Below, piece after piece: positions 9,834 through 17,599 of a stretch of DNA of 44,770 nt; within the stretch, counting starts at the first letter, position 1; every line of letters begins with the position of its first letter. Source of the DNA: Pirellulales bacterium (lineage in GTDB: Bacteria > Planctomycetota > Planctomycetia > Pirellulales > Thermoguttaceae); assembly GCA_016935315.1 (NCBI GenBank), contig JAFGRD010000063.1, forward strand, positions 1 to 44,770, read 5' to 3'. The notes below the pieces were generated by a model. The model had not been told where the DNA came from. It ran no database searches and was given only the letters and a program-made list of their open reading frames with translations. Position numbers and translations under genes: made by a program.

Positions 9834-10221
9834 CGCGTGTTGTGGGGCCCCCAAGGTTGCCGAGTATTGTGTCCCATGCGAGACAGCTTCACAACCCCTG
9901 CCGGAGAGTACCGACGGACAGCGTATCAACCGCCTGTCGGCTTTGGGCTGCGCCGTTCCTCTTCGGCCGCATGATCCTCTGGACCGGCCGCCCGTGCCTG
10001 GCCATGGTCAGCCTACCGGTCTCCTTCCCGATCGGTTGGGCAATCGCCGCAAAGATCGACGCAAGCCCGGGGGTGACAGCAGGTGCTGGAGACGCGTGGG
10101 CAGGACATGGCGGCCCGGCGGCCTGGAAAGGGGCTGTATGTTGTGACGGGCCGTAGTGGTATAGTGGTGTGTTGCCAAACACGCGCGATCCCGTATCTTT
10201 CACCCCCTCGCCTGTAACCCC
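9834..10221. other. 388-bp divergent intergenic region, no gene seen
   Basis: Lies between the minus-strand zinc-finger gene and the plus-strand ROK gene. Overlapping open frames exist on both strands, without ribosome sites or domains. A TATAGT (10157-10162) could be a -10 box for the ROK gene, but no -35 stands at the right distance. Confidence 0.4.
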
Positions 10222-11250
10222 ATGTTCCTGGGCATCGAAATCGGCGGCACAAAACTGCAACTGGGCGTCGGCGCCGGGGACGGCAGTTCGCTGGTGGCGC
10301 ACGAACGTGTTGCCGTCGAGCCGGAAGCCGGCGCCAAGGGCATCCGGCAGCAGATCGAGCAGATCGGTCGGCCGCTGATCCAGCGATATGAGATCGCGGC
10401 CGTTGGGGTCGGCTTCGGCGGACCGGTCGACGCGTCGTCCGGGCGAACGATCACCAGCCATCAGGTCGCCGGCTGGGACGATTTCCCCCTGACCGATTGG
10501 TGCCGACGGTTGTTCGGCCTGCCGGCCGCGCTGGGCAACGACTCGGATCTGGCCGGACTGGCGGAGGCCCGATTCGGAGCGGGACGGGGACGTCGCGTGG
10601 TTTTCTACACCAACGCCGGCAGCGGGATCGGTGGGGCGCTGGTGATCGACGGCCGGCTCTACCATGGCGGCGGCGGGGTGGCTTCCGAGATCGGCCACCT
10701 GCGGCCCGGCTTGCAGTCCGACCATCCGGACCAGACCATCGAATCGATCGCTAGCGGCTGGGGGATTGCCGCCGCCGCACAAGCCCGCCTGACCGAACCC
10801 AGCTCCGTCCCCTTGGGCCCGCTGACCGACGGCGCCCGCCCCGCGCTGCCCGAGGCCGTTCGACAGCGGCTGATCGAACGCGAAGAGGCCGACGAAGCAG
10901 ACGCCGCCGAGCTGCTCGAACAATGTGAAGGGCAGGTCGACCGGCTGACGGCCGCCATGGTCGGTCGAGCGGCGGGCGAAGGGAACCAATTGGCCCGGGG
11001 TGTTTTCCAACACGCCTGCCAGGTCTACGGTTGGGCCATCGCCCAGATGATCACGCTGCTGGCGCCCGAGGTGGTGGTGATCGGCGGCGGCGTGTCGCTG
11101 GTCGGCGAAGAGTTCTGGCTGGCCCCGCTTCGCCAGCAAGTCGCCCGCTACGTGTTTCCGCCCCTGAAGGGAACCGTTCGGCTCGTGCCGGCCGAGCTGG
11201 GCGAGGAGGTCGTGTTGCACGGCGCCCTGGCGATTGCCACGGCGTCGTAA
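10222..11250 (+). CDS. ROK-family sugar kinase (glucokinase-like), zinc motif absent
   Basis: 342 residues. The N-terminal phosphate loop is GIEIGGTKLQLGV (4-16). The sugar-binding/catalytic segment is GNDSDLAGLAE (D107 as catalytic base). The second phosphate motif is NAGSGIGGALVIDG (131-144). EIGHLRPG (156-163) corresponds to the ROK ExGH zinc-histidine region, but the usual CxCGxxGC cysteines that follow are replaced by a SDHPDQTIES-type sequence. The C-terminal VVVIGGGVS strand completes the fold. It probably phosphorylates a hexose with ATP; the exact sugar is not readable. It has no DNA-binding domain, so it is a kinase rather than a ROK repressor. No good Shine-Dalgarno. Confidence 0.85.
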   Translation: MFLGIEIGGTKLQLGVGAGDGSSLVAHERVAVEPEAGAKGIRQQIEQIGRPLIQRYEIAAVGVGFGGPVDASSGRTITSHQVAGWDDFPLTDWCRRLFGLPAALGNDSDLAGLAEARFGAGRGRRVVFYTNAGSGIGGALVIDGRLYHGGGGVASEIGHLRPGLQSDHPDQTIESIASGWGIAAAAQARLTEPSSVPLGPLTDGARPALPEAVRQRLIEREEADEADAAELLEQCEGQVDRLTAAMVGRAAGEGNQLARGVFQHACQVYGWAIAQMITLLAPEVVVIGGGVSLVGEEFWLAPLRQQVARYVFPPLKGTVRLVPAELGEEVVLHGALAIATAS

Positions 11251-11286
11251 GCGACCGCGGGAATTCCAGGATCCGCTCGAATCCCC

Positions 11287-12078
11287 CTACAGCCCGAGCA
11301 CGTCGTCGATTCCATAGCGGCCCGGCGGCTTGCCGGCAAGGAACTTGGCCGCGGCCAGGGCACCTGTCGCATAGCAGTCGCGGCTGGTCGCCCGGACGGT
11401 CAGCTCGATCATCTCGCCGAGCATCGCGAACACGATAGTGTGCTCGCCCGGATTGTCGCCCACGCGGACGGCGTGGTAGCCGATTTCGCCGTGGGAGCGC
11501 TTGCCGGGGCGGCCTTCGCGGCCGTGGCGGTGCACGGTCTGGCCCATCACCTGAGCGATGATCCGGCCGAACTTCAACGCCGTGCCGCTGGGCGAGTCCT
11601 CCTTGAAGCGGTGGTGCCGTTCGAGGATCTCCACGTCGGCGTCCTTGTCGCGCAGCGCCCCGGCCGCCATCTCGGCCAGCTTCATCGTCAGGTTGACCGC
11701 CAGGCTCATGTTCGGGGCCCAGAGTATGGGAATTTGCTCGGCCGCGGCGTGGATCCTCCGGGTATGATCTTCGTCGAAGCCGGTGGTCGCCGTGACCAGC
11801 GGCAACCGCTTGCGCAGACAGTTTTCCAGAATGGCTTCGGCCGCTTCGGGCAACGAGAAATCGATCACCACGTCGGCGTCGACGTCCAGCCCGGCCGCCA
11901 GCGGCACGCCCAGCGGCGGGACTCCGGCCACGGTTCCCGCGTCTTCGCCCAAGCGAGGATGGCTCGGTGCGTCGAGAGCGGCCACCACGAGAAGCTCCGG
12001 ATCGGCCGCCGCCAGGGCGACCAGCCGTTGTCCCATCCGCCCGGCGGCGCCGTGGATGGCAATGCGGGTCTGGCTCAT
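11287..12078 (-). CDS. dapB: 4-hydroxy-tetrahydrodipicolinate reductase DapB
   Basis: NAD(P)H-dependent reductase of the diaminopimelate/lysine pathway, cytoplasmic. 263 residues, usual family length. Nucleotide loop GAAGRMG (10-16), VVIDFSLPEA (70-79), TGFDEDH, and the catalytic signature ERHHRFKEDSPSGTA with H155, H156 and K159. A CCAGGAG site precedes the ATG. The gene starts 27 bp after the thrC stop on the same strand, so the two form an operon for aspartate-family amino acids (threonine and lysine/DAP). It converges with the ROK gene. Confidence 0.96.
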   Translation of the reverse strand: MSQTRIAIHGAAGRMGQRLVALAAADPELLVVAALDAPSHPRLGEDAGTVAGVPPLGVPLAAGLDVDADVVIDFSLPEAAEAILENCLRKRLPLVTATTGFDEDHTRRIHAAAEQIPILWAPNMSLAVNLTMKLAEMAAGALRDKDADVEILERHHRFKEDSPSGTALKFGRIIAQVMGQTVHRHGREGRPGKRSHGEIGYHAVRVGDNPGEHTIVFAMLGEMIELTVRATSRDCYATGALAAAKFLAGKPPGRYGIDDVLGL

Positions 12079-12105
12079 GGAAACTCCTGGTCTGTTCCAG
12101 GTCTG

Positions 12106-13506
12106 CTAGCTGTACAGCCGAATGGCCTTGATAATCTCGTCGAGGTTGTTCGGCACGCCGACGGCCCGGTTGGCAAAGGCTGCCCGGCGGACTCCCCGGC
12201 TGCCGAGCACCTTGTTGAACTGGTCCTGGTCGGTCGTGTGGTAGGAGACCGTGGCGGTGGGGTCCTTGAGCTGGTGGCCGGTCAGAATGCAGACCACGCG
12301 CTGGTCGGGCTCGATCACGCCTTCGGAAACCAGCAGCTTGGTGCCGGCCACGCTGGCGGCGCTGGCCGGCTCGCAGCCCAAGCCGCCGGCGCCGACCTTC
12401 GCCTTGGCGTCGAGAATCTGCTGGTCGGTCACTTCGCGAACCACGCCGTCGCACCACTCCAACGCCCGAATACACTTGTTGAAGTTGACCGGCCGGTTGA
12501 TCTCGATCGCACTGGCAATGGTCGATGCCCGGCGGCCCTCGGCATCCATGGCGTCGTAGTAGCGACAGACCTTGGCCGCATCGGGGGAACCCTGATTCCA
12601 GCGGATATCGCGTTTCTCGACCAGCTCGTACAGCGTGCTGGCGCCGGTGGCGTTGATCACCGCCAGCCGCGGCATCCGGTCGATCAGCCCCAGCTCGCGC
12701 AACTCGTGAAACGCCTTGCCGAACGCACTGGAGTTGCCCAGGTTGCCGCCGGGGACCACGATCCAGTCGGGCACTTCCCAGTCGAGGGCCTCCAGAACCC
12801 GGAACATGATCGTCTTCTGACCTTCCAGCCGGAAGGGGTTCACGCTGTTGACCAGGTAGATGCCCAATTGCTGCGTCACCTCTTTGACCCGGGCCATGGC
12901 GTCGTCGAAGTCGCCGTTGATCTGCACGGTCAGCGCCCCGTAGTCCAGCGCCTGGGAGAGCTTCCCGTACGAGATCTTGCCCGAGCCGATGAAGATCACG
13001 GCCTTCATCAGCCGGGTGACCGAGCAGTAGAGGGCCAGCGACGCGCTGGTATTGCCGGTCGAGGCGCAGGCCGCCCGGGTCGCACCGACGAAGCGGGCGT
13101 GGCTGAAGGCGGCCGACATGCCGTTGTCCTTGAAGCTGCCCGAGGGATTCATCCCCTCGTATTGCAGGTAGAGCCGCCCCGGCGTCATGCCGGTATACTC
13201 GGCGACACCCTGCGACGGGTGCAGCAGCGTTTGCCCTTCGCCGACGGTCACACACTGTTCAATCGGCACAAACGGCAAGAGTTCGTGGAACCGCCACACG
13301 CCGCTGAAGCAGTGCGGGTCGTTGCGACGTGCCCATTTCTGCTGAAACTCGCTGAGCGTTTTGGGCACGCGCAGCCGGTCCCACTCGTAGACCACGTCCA
13401 GCAGATCGCCGCACTTCTCGCAAGCGACCCGGACCTCATCGATGGCGTACGTCGCCTGGCATTGGGGCGAGATACACCGCTGAAACGCAGTATTTGCGCG
13501 AGGAAT
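12106..13506 (-). CDS. thrC: Threonine synthase with N-terminal zinc ribbon, probable ATT start
   Basis: PLP enzyme converting O-phosphohomoserine to threonine. The catalytic domain contains [16 protein letters not shown] (PLP lysine), [23 protein letters not shown] and [14 protein letters not shown]. If one insists on a standard codon, the first is GTG at 13395 (429 residues). However, the same frame continues upstream through [20 protein letters not shown] and KCGDLLDV, a CxxxxC...CxxC ribbon that is typical of this threonine synthase class and continuous with the conserved VYEWDRL. The frame is closed by TAG at 13559-13561, and between the stop and the ribbon there is no ATG, GTG or TTG. 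An ATT codon (13504-13506) stands 9 bases after AAGGAG (13516-13521), giving 466 residues. I therefore place the start there. Confidence 0.85.
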   Translation of the reverse strand: MPRANTAFQRCISPQCQATYAIDEVRVACEKCGDLLDVVYEWDRLRVPKTLSEFQQKWARRNDPHCFSGVWRFHELLPFVPIEQCVTVGEGQTLLHPSQGVAEYTGMTPGRLYLQYEGMNPSGSFKDNGMSAAFSHARFVGATRAACASTGNTSASLALYCSVTRLMKAVIFIGSGKISYGKLSQALDYGALTVQINGDFDDAMARVKEVTQQLGIYLVNSVNPFRLEGQKTIMFRVLEALDWEVPDWIVVPGGNLGNSSAFGKAFHELRELGLIDRMPRLAVINATGASTLYELVEKRDIRWNQGSPDAAKVCRYYDAMDAEGRRASTIASAIEINRPVNFNKCIRALEWCDGVVREVTDQQILDAKAKVGAGGLGCEPASAASVAGTKLLVSEGVIEPDQRVVCILTGHQLKDPTATVSYHTTDQDQFNKVLGSRGVRRAAFANRAVGVPNNLDEIIKAIRLYS

Positions 13507-13557
13507 TTTCTGACTCTCCTTGCGGATTGCGGCAGATACAGGTTCTGCGCCTCCAAT

Positions 13558-13586
13558 AATCTAGGCCGTTGGCCGCGGCACAGCAA
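13558..13586 (-). promoter_or_regulatory. Sigma70-like promoter of thrC-dapB
   Basis: On the minus strand TTGCTG (13586-13581), 17-bp spacer, TAGATT (13563-13558). Transcription would begin near 13551, leaving a leader of about 45 nt that contains the AAGGAG site in front of the ATT codon. This supports a start upstream of the internal GTG. Confidence 0.55.
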
Positions 13587-13869
13587 GGCGAGAAGAGACA
13601 TCGGCCGACCAAGCGCTAGGAAACCCGGCTGTCCAAGTGGTCGATCCACTCGCAAGGGCAAAACTGCATCCGCGCGACCTTGGCTCCGGCGGGGGGGCCG
13701 TGCCGGCAGCGGCCGACGCCGGTCGGCGCTGCCAAGCGGCGGTGATAACCCTTGTCCGGGCAAGACTTGCGCGATGCCCGGCAGTCGCCGTCCCGGGCGC
13801 GGTGGAAGAACGTTCTGCATCGCGCATTGCGCGGCCGACAAATGCGGCTCGTTCCGCACGCCGAACCGT

Positions 13870-13898
13870 TTGACAACGGTGCCGTGGCGGTTTAAAAT
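13870..13898 (+). promoter_or_regulatory. Near-consensus sigma70 promoter of dksA-like/lspA
   Basis: TTGACA (13870-13875), exactly 17 bp, TAAAAT (13893-13898). The -35 is perfect and the -10 has five of six consensus bases. The dksA-like ATG lies 62 bp downstream. This is one of the best promoter matches in the window. Confidence 0.75.
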
Positions 13899-13959
13899 CA
13901 TAAGTCTCTGGAGTCGCAGAAGCGGGCAAACAGAGAATATCTGACGCGGAGACGATGCA

Positions 13960-14334
13960 ATGAGGAAGGCCGACTTGAAGACGTACAAGGAACGATTGAT
14001 TTCTTTGCGGGCTCGGCTGCGCGGCGACGTGAGCCAGATGGCCGATGCGACTTTGAAGAAGAGTCGCACCGAGGCCAACGGAGACCTCTCCAGCATGCCG
14101 ATCCACATGGCCGATATCGGCAGCGACAACTACGAGCAGGAATTCACCCTCAGTCTGATGCAGAGCGAGGAAGAGACTCTGGACCTGATCGAGGCGTCGC
14201 TGGAGCGAATCGAGGAGGGCACGTACGGCGTCTGTGAGGAGTGCGGGGTGAAAATCCCCAAGACGCGGCTCAACGCGATTCCCTACGCCAGTCTCTGCGT
14301 CAAGTGTGCTTCGGAGCAGGAACAAGCCTTCTGA
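13960..14334 (+). CDS. DksA/TraR-family zinc-finger regulator
   Basis: 124 residues. A coiled-coil N-terminal half (about 1-85) carries the acidic tip region ADIGSDNYEQE. The C-terminal C4 zinc finger has C92, C95, C113 and C116 (VCEECGVKIP ... SLCVKCASE). Proteins of this family bind the RNA polymerase secondary channel and tune transcription, in some cases with ppGpp. This one resembles the shorter YteA/YlyA-like branch rather than E. coli DksA (151 residues). It is cotranscribed with lspA (10-bp gap) from a strong promoter. Similar dksA-like/lspA neighbours are known in other phyla, e.g. ylyA-lspA in Bacillus. The exact effect on transcription is unknown. Confidence 0.9.
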   Translation: MRKADLKTYKERLISLRARLRGDVSQMADATLKKSRTEANGDLSSMPIHMADIGSDNYEQEFTLSLMQSEEETLDLIEASLERIEEGTYGVCEECGVKIPKTRLNAIPYASLCVKCASEQEQAF

Positions 14335-14344
14335 AGGAACGGCC

Positions 14345-14938
14345 ATGAGGGCGGTTCCCGCAAATCGCTACTTTGTCTTCTTTTCCGTTGCGATTCTCGG
14401 CTGCGCGGCCGATCTGGCGAGCAAACGGTGGGTGTTCGGCTGGCTCGGAATGCCCCGCGAGCGCCCGACCTGGTGGCTCTGGGATAACGTCTTCGGCCTG
14501 CAGACCAGCCTTAACGAAGGCGCCCTGTTCGGCATGGGCCAGGGCATGGTGACGCTGTTCGCCGTCCTTTCGGTCGCCGCCGCGGCGGGCGTCGTGTTGT
14601 GGCTCTTCTGGTTCGGCGCGGCGCGGGACTGGCTGCTGACCGTTGCCCTCAGTTGCGTGACCGCGGGCATTTTCGGCAACCTCTACGATCGGCTGGGACT
14701 GCCGGGCCTGAGGTGGAACTACGCCAACGAGTTGCACGAGATCGGCGAGCCGGTTCACGCCGTACGCGACTGGATTCTGGTAATGATCGGCAAGTGGCCC
14801 TGGCCCAGCTTCAACGTCGCCGACAGTTGCCTTGTTTGCGGGGCCGTTCTGCTCATCTGGCACGCCATCCACGCCGGCCCGACCCGCGCCGAGGGCCCTT
14901 CCGCCGAACCGGACCGCCGATTGACGACCGGCGACTGA
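14345..14938 (+). CDS. lspA: Lipoprotein signal peptidase (signal peptidase II)
   Basis: Inner-membrane aspartyl protease that cleaves prolipoprotein signal peptides after lipidation. 197 residues from the ATG behind AAGGAA. Four hydrophobic segments are visible. Conserved sites are D23 with SK (DLASK), NEGALFG (57-63), GNLYDR with catalytic D115, and FNVADS with catalytic D160. The two aspartates are 45 residues apart, against about 19 in Pseudomonas LspA. The extra residues (about 119-152, between helix 3 and the second Asp) make a larger periplasmic loop. The C-terminal tail is hydrophilic. Second gene of the dksA-like operon. Confidence 0.93.
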   Translation: MRAVPANRYFVFFSVAILGCAADLASKRWVFGWLGMPRERPTWWLWDNVFGLQTSLNEGALFGMGQGMVTLFAVLSVAAAAGVVLWLFWFGAARDWLLTVALSCVTAGIFGNLYDRLGLPGLRWNYANELHEIGEPVHAVRDWILVMIGKWPWPSFNVADSCLVCGAVLLIWHAIHAGPTRAEGPSAEPDRRLTTGD

Positions 14939-14961
14939 CGCGGCGCGATCGCGCGACCATT

Positions 14962-14979
14962 GCCGCCGACCATGGCGGC
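14962..14979. terminator. Hairpin between convergent lspA and isomerase-like gene
   Basis: GCCGCC (14962-14967), 6-base loop, GGCGGC (14974-14979), in the 90-bp gap between two convergent genes. No T-run on either strand, so only a possible bidirectional terminator. Confidence 0.3.
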
Positions 14980-15028
14980 CGAGCTGCTATCGGGAATCCC
15001 GCTGTTTCGATGGGCACGCCAGCGGCGG

Positions 15029-16453
15029 CTATCCTTCCACGACGAGCCGCATTTTCATCAAATCGGTGAGGTGCTGGGCCGTTTGCATGTGGTCGCCGTA
15101 GAAGACGACGCGGTGCAGCAGCGTCATCATGTCGCCTTCCAGGACGCCGCCGCCCCAATGGCGGACCATTTGGGCCGCATCGCCCACTTCGGTCACGATC
15201 TGCGTGCGGCAGGCGCGGACCGACTTCTCGGGCACCTCGCGGATCGTGCCGGTGGAAATCAGCAAGGTATCGAGGTTGACCAGCTTGGTTCGCGTGATCT
15301 CCTGCCCGATGCGGTATTGAATCTCCGGAACCACGCCGCCGCCGATCTCGGAATGGCTGCGGAGCAGATAGGGAGCCGATTCGCCGTCGGGGCCGTCCAT
15401 CTTCAGCGGGCCCACGCAATGCGCCGTCCACAAGGCGTTCTTCGACGTGTCGAACGTGGCGTTGCCCTGGAAGCCCGGGATGCCGAACATGTGCTGAAAC
15501 AGCATCATGGTCCAGAGCGAATCCATGTCGCCCTCGCACGAGGCGGGGATGCCGCGGTCGCGCAGCCGGGTGAAGCCCAGGCAGGGGAATCCCCGGGCGA
15601 GCCATCCCATGCAGGTTCCGACGGCTAAGCCCTGGGCCTTCTCTTCCTCGACCAGCCGCTCCAGCGCGAGGCTGGCGCGGGCCGCTTTTAGGACGTCTTC
15701 TTGCGAGGGCTCGACGACCTGCTTGGCCTCCCGCATCCACTGCTCGGCGTCCGCCTTGGCCTTGCCGTCATCGACGGCCTTCATCATTTCGTCAAAGCGC
15801 TCTTGCCCGACGACCACCAACTCGGCCCCCAAACGGGATTTGATCTGCTCGGGCGCACAGGCAGGCGCGGTGCCCCTTAAGGGCAGAAACACGAGCATGC
15901 GGCTGCGACGCATCAGCGGGATCACCCGCAGCACGCGCGCCGCGCGTTCCAACTCGACATAGTCGCTGCTGGTGAACATCGTGACCGGCTTTCCGTCCTG
16001 GCGCCAGCGGAAGGGATACATCCAGTCGTGTCCGCTGGCGGGAGCGGAGAAGACGGCCAGCGGCCGCCCGCTCTGAAGGATCGGCTCTGAGACCCGCAGC
16101 AGTCCGCCGATACACAGGTTGACGGCCAGCACGGGTGCGTCCTCGCCGGCCCGCTTCATCAAGGCGGCCGCCTCGTCGGCATTGTTCGCGCGCCCGATCA
16201 AGAACTCGACGTTACCGAGTTTCTTCTCCACTTCCTTGAGACGCTGCTGGATCGCGGTGATTTCCTGTTCGCAAACGCCCCAGCTCCGGTCGCAAGGCGT
16301 GGGTGTGCCGGCGAAGATCGTGCAGATGCGGACCTTGGAAGGCAAAGGCGCCGGGGGCGTTCCCTCTGCCGCACGGACCTGGCTTATCGCCAACAGCAGA
16401 CTGCTGGCAGCCGTGGCGCCCAAGAAATCCCGACGGTTGCAATTCTCACACAT
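15029..16453 (-). CDS. Tat-exported L-fucose/L-arabinose isomerase-like protein
   Basis: 474 residues from the ATG behind GGGAGGA. The N-terminus has a twin-arginine signal, CNRRDFLGATAASSLLLA (about 5-22), ending near VRAAE. The mature part resembles the fucose-isomerase-like fold: an N-terminal alpha/beta domain, a segment with KAARASLALERLVEEEK, ASCEGDMDSLWTMMLFQHMFG (the E/D residues are likely metal ligands), FDTSKNALWTAHCVGP, and a C-terminal beta-rich domain with SHSEIGGGVVPEIQY. Export of an isomerase-like protein is unusual in general but common in planctomycetes, where substrate and activity are untested. It has its own promoter at 16550-16579. Confidence 0.82.
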   Translation of the reverse strand: MCENCNRRDFLGATAASSLLLAISQVRAAEGTPPAPLPSKVRICTIFAGTPTPCDRSWGVCEQEITAIQQRLKEVEKKLGNVEFLIGRANNADEAAALMKRAGEDAPVLAVNLCIGGLLRVSEPILQSGRPLAVFSAPASGHDWMYPFRWRQDGKPVTMFTSSDYVELERAARVLRVIPLMRRSRMLVFLPLRGTAPACAPEQIKSRLGAELVVVGQERFDEMMKAVDDGKAKADAEQWMREAKQVVEPSQEDVLKAARASLALERLVEEEKAQGLAVGTCMGWLARGFPCLGFTRLRDRGIPASCEGDMDSLWTMMLFQHMFGIPGFQGNATFDTSKNALWTAHCVGPLKMDGPDGESAPYLLRSHSEIGGGVVPEIQYRIGQEITRTKLVNLDTLLISTGTIREVPEKSVRACRTQIVTEVGDAAQMVRHWGGGVLEGDMMTLLHRVVFYGDHMQTAQHLTDLMKMRLVVEG

Positions 16454-16549
16454 GACGCGCGTCCTCCCGAAGAATGGTGATTCAACTGGCGTGCCTTGCC
16501 GCGATGCCCGAAGGCGTTCCAAGAGGTCCACGCCCCTTGCCTGTGCCGC

Positions 16550-16579
16550 GATTGTATTCCGACCGGCTGTCCGCTGTCA
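16550..16579 (-). promoter_or_regulatory. Sigma70-like promoter of the Tat-exported isomerase-like gene
   Basis: On the minus strand TTGACA (16579-16574), 18-bp spacer, TACAAT (16555-16550). The -35 is perfect and the -10 has five of six consensus bases. The start codon is about 97 bp downstream. Confidence 0.7.
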
Positions 16580-16754
16580 ACGAACTGAGGCTGCCGTTTT
16601 CCCGGCCGACGTGAGCCAACCTCGGCAGCCGAAGCGTCCGGCCGGTGGCCGAATCAGCGGGTCCGGGCCGTAGCCAAGATCTTCCGGACGGCCTGCGAGT
16701 AGAAGGGTCTTGGGAAACTTCTCTTTTTTTGTTTTTTTCATGCCATATCCCCCA

Positions 16755-16782
16755 TTGACTCCCCCGGCTGGTTTGCTATACT
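16755..16782 (+). promoter_or_regulatory. Sigma70-like promoter of the Rrf2 regulator
   Basis: TTGACT (16755-16760), 16-bp spacer, TATACT (16777-16782). Transcription would start near 16789, giving a leader of about 20 nt with GGGGAG. A T-rich tract (about 16723-16739) lies upstream. GGGCCC at 16783-16788 next to the -10 could be an operator half. Confidence 0.65.
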
Positions 16783-16808
16783 GGGCCCCAGCATGAGGGG
16801 AGATGATC

Positions 16809-17234
16809 ATGAAGCTCTCTCGAACGGTTTCCTATGCCCTGCAAGCGACCCTGCAACTGGCCCAGTCTCACTCGGACGAGCCGATCCCGTGCAATCGGCT
16901 GGCCGCCGAGGGAAAGATGCCCGAGCGATTCCTGCTTCAAATTCTGCGGAATCTGGTAGCCCACGGGATTCTCGAGTCGACCCGTGGCGTCGACGGGGGA
17001 TACAGCCTCGAGCGGAATCCGAAAGAGGTTTCCCTGCTCGAGGTGATCGAAGCGGTTGACGGCCCTCTGATTTCCGCATTGCCGGTTCACGACGGTCTGC
17101 CTTCCGGCTCAAAATCGAAGTTGGAGCAGAAACTGCTGGAGGTCACGGAACTGGCACGGCGCGAGTTGGCCGCGGTCACCCTGGCGCACCTGTTGCCGGA
17201 CCCCAACCGACCCGCGCCCAACAGCAACGAATGA
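16809..17234 (+). CDS. Rrf2-family transcription regulator without the Fe-S cysteines
   Basis: 141 residues. I use the ATG at 16809, six bases after GGGGAG; an ATG at 16803 touches that site and is too close. The N-terminal winged helix-turn-helix has LSRTVSYALQATLQLA, the recognition-helix region PERFLLQILRNLVAHGILES and the wing RGVDGGYSLERNP, all typical of Rrf2/IscR. A dimerisation helix follows from about 100. The three cysteines that bind the 2Fe-2S cluster in IscR are absent from the loop after VDGPLISALP; the only Cys is in PCNRLA. It probably senses something other than Fe-S status, or acts constitutively. Likely autoregulated, inferred from the short leader. Confidence 0.88.
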   Translation: MKLSRTVSYALQATLQLAQSHSDEPIPCNRLAAEGKMPERFLLQILRNLVAHGILESTRGVDGGYSLERNPKEVSLLEVIEAVDGPLISALPVHDGLPSGSKSKLEQKLLEVTELARRELAAVTLAHLLPDPNRPAPNSNE

Positions 17235-17599
17235 CATGGCGATATCCCTGGTGGGCGGGCGGCGAGGAGTTGTCCGACTTCTTTCTGTTGCAGCGCCCGC
17301 CCTTGCAGCTTCTACCGCGGCGGGCTAAGATAGAGGTTTTTGGGGTGTTCCGGGAAGGCAAGCTGGCAGACACGCGGCGCGACTGCCCGTCGACCGACTT
17401 CAGCTTCAAAGGGGCTGCCCGACCGCGACCATGACTCTACTACCCCACTGCCGTTGCCACTCTGCGCTGGCGACTGCCTGCGGCGGTCGGGGGATTGATG
17501 TGGGCATTGCGGGGAAACGCTTTCGACGACGCCCGTCGATGGATGCCTCGCCGCTGCGTGGCACTGGCGGCGGATAGCTCTCCTTGCCTATCGTCTTCC
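17235..17599. other. 365-bp intergenic region with a hairpin after the Rrf2 gene
   Basis: GCCCGCC (17297-17303) pairs with GGCGGGC (17321-17327). TTTTT follows 11 bases later, so it is a possible weak terminator for the Rrf2 gene. The rest, up to the ClC start, shows no gene or clear promoter. Confidence 0.4.

Larger units (their letters stand above)
13507..13959. other. 453-bp divergent intergenic region between thrC and the dksA-like gene
   Basis: Holds the thrC-dapB promoter (13558-13586, minus) and the dksA-lspA promoter (13870-13898, plus). The 280 bp between them contain overlapping open frames only, without supporting signals. Confidence 0.5.

Noticed and set aside
11051-13255. Long open frame (734 codons) antisense to thrC and dapB, and a similar one on the plus strand (11440-13944)
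   Set aside because: These are by-products of high third-position GC in the real genes; the translations are low-complexity and Arg/Gly/Pro-rich without any domain.
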